Shown here one piece after another: positions 22,360 through 24,542 of a stretch of DNA of 24,542 nt. Location: the NCBI RefSeq assembly GCF_937890665.1, contig NZ_CALADU010000275.1, forward strand, positions 1-24,542, in the 5' to 3' direction. Position numbers and translations under genes: made by a program. Source of the stretch: an uncultured Subdoligranulum sp. (GTDB lineage Bacteria > Bacillota_A > Clostridia > Oscillospirales > Ruminococcaceae). Each line of letters begins with the position of its first letter. Position 1 is the first letter of the stretch. The notes under the pieces are model-generated. The model was not told where the DNA came from. It saw only the letters and a program-made list of their open reading frames with translations, and made no database searches.

Positions 22360-22845
22360 TTATTCTTTAGGAGTGACGTCGGTATCGTCCGACAGATCAA
22401 TCTGATTCTCAGCCATTTTCTTTCCGGCGGCCAGCATCTTGGTAATCCAAGTGGGCACCGGCGCGCCCATCTCGGTGGCATTCTCGGCGATGGATCCCAG
22501 CTCAGTGAAAATGTACCAGACCAGAATAACCGGCAGCACCAGCACGGAGTACTGAACGCCCAGACCGGGGATATGCTCCACGGCCACACCCAGAATAAAA
22601 TCGGTCATGCCGGCCACGGCAACCACCAGAATCATGCCGACCTTGTGCCAGATTCCTGCCCGGGCTGTGGCGCTGGACCACTGGCCATGCGCTGCAGCGG
22701 CCGCGGATCCGCTCGCCCAGTCGATGACCATGCAGATAAGCCAGACAAAGATGACTTTGCCCAGCCATCCCATCTCAGATCCAAGAAAAACGGTAATGGC
22801 CACAAAGGCCGCTTTGATAGTCAGAAAAATGTTGTTGCTGTCCAT
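22360..22845 (-). CDS. Phage holin family protein
   Basis: The 161-residue protein has three or four hydrophobic segments: about 6-20, 25-46, and two between 68 and 117, with WLICMVIDWASGS and WHKVGMILVVAVAGMTDFIL between them. This resembles the phage holin 4_1/TcdE group, which form lesions that release the endolysin. The C-terminal 40 residues are charged (KMAENQIDLSDDTDV). ATG 22845 follows AAGGAG. It is the last gene of the minus-strand lysis cluster, placed after the endolysin instead of the more usual position before it. Confidence 0.88.
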   Translation of the reverse strand: MDSNNIFLTIKAAFVAITVFLGSEMGWLGKVIFVWLICMVIDWASGSAAAAAHGQWSSATARAGIWHKVGMILVVAVAGMTDFILGVAVEHIPGLGVQYSVLVLPVILVWYIFTELGSIAENATEMGAPVPTWITKMLAAGKKMAENQIDLSDDTDVTPKE

Positions 22846-22856
22846 GTATGTACTCC

Positions 22857-23759
22857 TTACACATATTTGCTGTGGTAAAGCTCCTGCGCGCACAGCCCAA
22901 GCTGGTCGCAGCGGCGCATGATGTACCATGCGTCACCGCTGGACACCGGTCCGATGGTGAGCGTCTGGGTGAGCTTGTCCGCGTCGCCCCAATCGCTGTG
23001 GTACAGTTCCTGTTTGGTCAGCCCGAGGCTTTCACAGAGTGCCTGCAGATTGAGGGCATCGCCCATAGTGACAGGCCCGATGGTCAGCAGCTGCTTGCAA
23101 GTGCTCATGTCCGGTGCCGGGTCGGGGTCCGGTGCCGTGAACCCGTTGAGGCCCGCCGCCTGCACGATGGCAGGATAGTCCTTGTAGACTCGGTTGCAGT
23201 CCAGACTGTTGCCGTATCCCGGGATACCCAGCGGGTTCTGGCTACTGTACTGCCAGATGCCGTAGGGCAGCGGACAGGTGCAGGCGCTGCCGTACTGGGC
23301 GGCCCAGACATCGTAATAGGCCAGTTCTCTCCAGTTGAGTTTTGTCTGGATGAAATTGGTACTGGCGTAGAGGATGCCGTAATAGCCGGCGGCCTCCACC
23401 TCGCTCAGGAAGGCTTTGACCATCTCCGTACGGGTAGCATTGTCCAGTGCCAAGATGCCCGGCTCATACTCGATGTCATATGCTACGGGCATGCCGGGCT
23501 TCAGTCCCTGAATCACTTGCAGGCAGCAGCGTGCCTCCTGACGGGCCTGCGTGGGGCTGGTAGCATAGCTGTACCAGTAGGCGCCCCACTGCACACCGTG
23601 GAGTTCGCAGCCCGCTACGTTGCGCTTGAACTGGGGGTCCGTCTGCCGGACACTGTTGCCGTAGCCCGCCCGCAGCATAGCGTGGCCGACCCCGGCGTTT
23701 TTGACGGCAGCCCAGTCGACAGTTCCCTGCCATTTGCTCACATCAATCGCATCAAACAT
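22857..23759 (-). CDS. Phage endolysin, GH25 muramidase with duplicated C-terminal motif
   Basis: The 300-residue protein starts with a GH25 lysozyme domain: IDVSKWQG (D6), AMLRAGYG, the catalytic pair D95/E97 in AYDIEYEP, and LDCNR near 187, with GIWQYSS before it. It hydrolyses the beta-1,4 bond between MurNAc and GlcNAc. A Pro/Asp linker (about 209-217) leads to two tandem copies of a roughly 31-residue unit at 225-255 and 267-297, each beginning LTIGPV and ending ELYHS, probably wall binding. No signal peptide is present, as expected for holin-dependent release. ATG 23759 has GGAGG 7 nt upstream; a TTG two codons earlier is too close to it. Confidence 0.93.
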   Translation of the reverse strand: MFDAIDVSKWQGTVDWAAVKNAGVGHAMLRAGYGNSVRQTDPQFKRNVAGCELHGVQWGAYWYSYATSPTQARQEARCCLQVIQGLKPGMPVAYDIEYEPGILALDNATRTEMVKAFLSEVEAAGYYGILYASTNFIQTKLNWRELAYYDVWAAQYGSACTCPLPYGIWQYSSQNPLGIPGYGNSLDCNRVYKDYPAIVQAAGLNGFTAPDPDPAPDMSTCKQLLTIGPVTMGDALNLQALCESLGLTKQELYHSDWGDADKLTQTLTIGPVSSGDAWYIMRRCDQLGLCAQELYHSKYV

Positions 23760-23761
23760 TT

Positions 23762-24223
23762 TCAAACCTCCAGTTCAACTTCTTCCCATGCGCTGGGCAG
23801 TCCAGCGGCATCCCATACACAGTCATCCTGTTTACAGCGGTATATCTTGCCATCTTCGGCAAGGTAGCATTCGCCTGTCATGTACATGCCACTCTGCCCT
23901 TCGGGAGCAACCCACGGTTTTGCCTTTGTGGGGTCTTTGGTATGGCATAGGCCCCACAGCGCCCGCAGCGTGCTGGGGCGACCCTCGTAGTCTGCGGCAC
24001 GGTGTGGCAGAATCAGTGTCCATACCTGCCCACCGTCGGCCACCGGCGCGCCCACAGGCCAACCGGTATAATCCTGCTGCTTGTCCCATGCGGGCACCGC
24101 CCGCTCCATGGCGATGATGGCCGTGCCGTCCATCTCCGCCGCGCTCTCGCGCAGCTCGGTAGCCTCACGCTGGCCCAGACTGCGCAGCACATCCAGCACC
24201 AATGTCTTAGCATCCATGCTCAT
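23762..24223 (-). CDS. Phage protein with C-terminal CBM5/12-like domain
   Basis: The 153-residue protein has an N-terminal helical part (about 3-45) and a middle beta-rich section (YTGWPVGAPVADGGQVWTL). The C-terminal segment, from about MYMTGECYLAEDGKIYRCKQDD to LPSAWEEVEL, fits the pattern of the CBM5/12 chitin-binding-type fold (Y-x-G, DGK-Y-C, P-x-AW). Proteins like this occur beside endolysins in clostridial phages and may be baseplate or tail-associated glycan binders. The role is inference. The ATG at 24223 overlaps the upstream stop as ATGA and follows GAGGGGGTGGG, so translation is coupled. Confidence 0.75.
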   Translation of the reverse strand: MSMDAKTLVLDVLRSLGQREATELRESAAEMDGTAIIAMERAVPAWDKQQDYTGWPVGAPVADGGQVWTLILPHRAADYEGRPSTLRALWGLCHTKDPTKAKPWVAPEGQSGMYMTGECYLAEDGKIYRCKQDDCVWDAAGLPSAWEEVELEV

Positions 24224-24510
24224 GCCATGCCCACCCCCTCGTTGTAAGCTGCCGCCAGCTCGTTCCATGTAGCAACATCCGCATCCGGCACATCCGGATC
24301 CGTGCTCGGCTCATCCTCCTTCGGGCGCCAAAAAAGGCAATCCTCGTATACAGACTCCTCATGGCGCAGCCCGTCCGGAGGATAGCGAGCCACGGAGCCT
24401 TCCAGTACAACTTTTTGCGTCCCGATATATCTTTTGCCGGGATAGGTGTAGCCAGCCTCCAGATCGGGATTCTCAATTTCTTCACCGGTAAGGGCGTTAT
24501 AAGTTTTCAT
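24220..24510 (-). CDS. Small phage protein of unknown function (96 aa)
   Basis: No family is recognised. The 96-residue protein is acidic and begins MKTYNALTGEEIENPDLEAGYTYPGKRYIG, a beta-rich start. An acidic linker with EDEPSTDPDVPDADVAT follows, then a short helix. No membrane segment is present. Its position, upstream of and overlapping by 4 bp the CBM-like protein gene in the same lysis/tail cluster, suggests a tail or baseplate accessory. The start has GAGGT upstream. Nothing is supported in the last 32 bases of the window. Confidence 0.7.
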   Translation of the reverse strand: MKTYNALTGEEIENPDLEAGYTYPGKRYIGTQKVVLEGSVARYPPDGLRHEESVYEDCLFWRPKEDEPSTDPDVPDADVATWNELAAAYNEGVGMA

Positions 24511-24542
24511 ATGTACCTCACATTATTGAGACATTAAGGTTT

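Noticed and set aside
22258..22878. Plus-strand frame over the holin
   Set aside because: The opposite strand has a holin with membrane segments and a ribosome site.
22848..23867. Plus-strand 339-codon frame over the endolysin
   Set aside because: It is antisense to an evident GH25 domain.

Overview
The window reads as a chromosomal segment of an endospore-forming, anaerobic Firmicute, most likely Clostridia of the Oscillospirales/Ruminococcaceae type. The grounds are gene content and order: recJ-rel-dtd-hemZ, then the mazG-hup-rqcP-yabP-yabQ-divIC-yabR block. Strong Shine-Dalgarno sites and sigma-A-type promoters fit this. The taxonomic guess is inference. The right end enters a prophage.

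Bases 1-6521 (+) are a tightly packed run: the 3' end of recJ, a bifunctional (p)ppGpp synthetase/hydrolase, D-aminoacyl-tRNA deacylase, a metallo-beta-lactamase-fold hydrolase, the radical-SAM enzyme HemZ, and a P-loop uridine-kinase-like protein overlapping hemZ by 38 bp. A zinc-ribbon protein with its own promoter follows.

Bases 7156-10348 (+) match the Bacillus yabN-yabO-yabP-yabQ-divIC-yabR order, with an HU gene inserted. The block mixes housekeeping genes (MazG, HU, RqcP, DivIC, S1 protein) with sporulation genes (YabP, YabQ). A sigma-E-like promoter precedes yabP, and a sigma-A promoter for divIC lies inside the end of yabQ. An intrinsic terminator separates it from an RNA methyltransferase and a NYN/LOTUS-like protein.

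Bases 12449-14580 (-) hold a three-gene operon: a CPBP membrane protease, tadA, and an SDR resembling YmfI. The 248-bp gap to the divergent LysR gene holds opposing promoters, dyads and a minus-strand terminator, which together outline a possible ~96-nt small RNA.

Bases 15722-21321 (+) look like one operon of five genes with 14-18 nt gaps and one promoter: a PHP phosphoesterase, a TSCPD protein, an FkbH-like HAD/GNAT protein, a membrane-anchored SGNH protein and an MBOAT O-acyltransferase. The last three suggest a machine that makes an acyl (possibly glyceryl) donor and transfers it to a cell-surface polymer. No acyl carrier protein gene is present beside them. This is the most interesting system in the window.

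Bases 21322-22138 hold two small minus-strand genes of unknown function and a tRNA-Gly(CCC) with its own promoter. From about 22139 to the end, all genes are on the minus strand and are phage-like: a holin, a GH25 endolysin with a duplicated C-terminal motif, a CBM-like protein and a small unknown protein. The prophage therefore probably sits against the tRNA 3' end and extends beyond the window.
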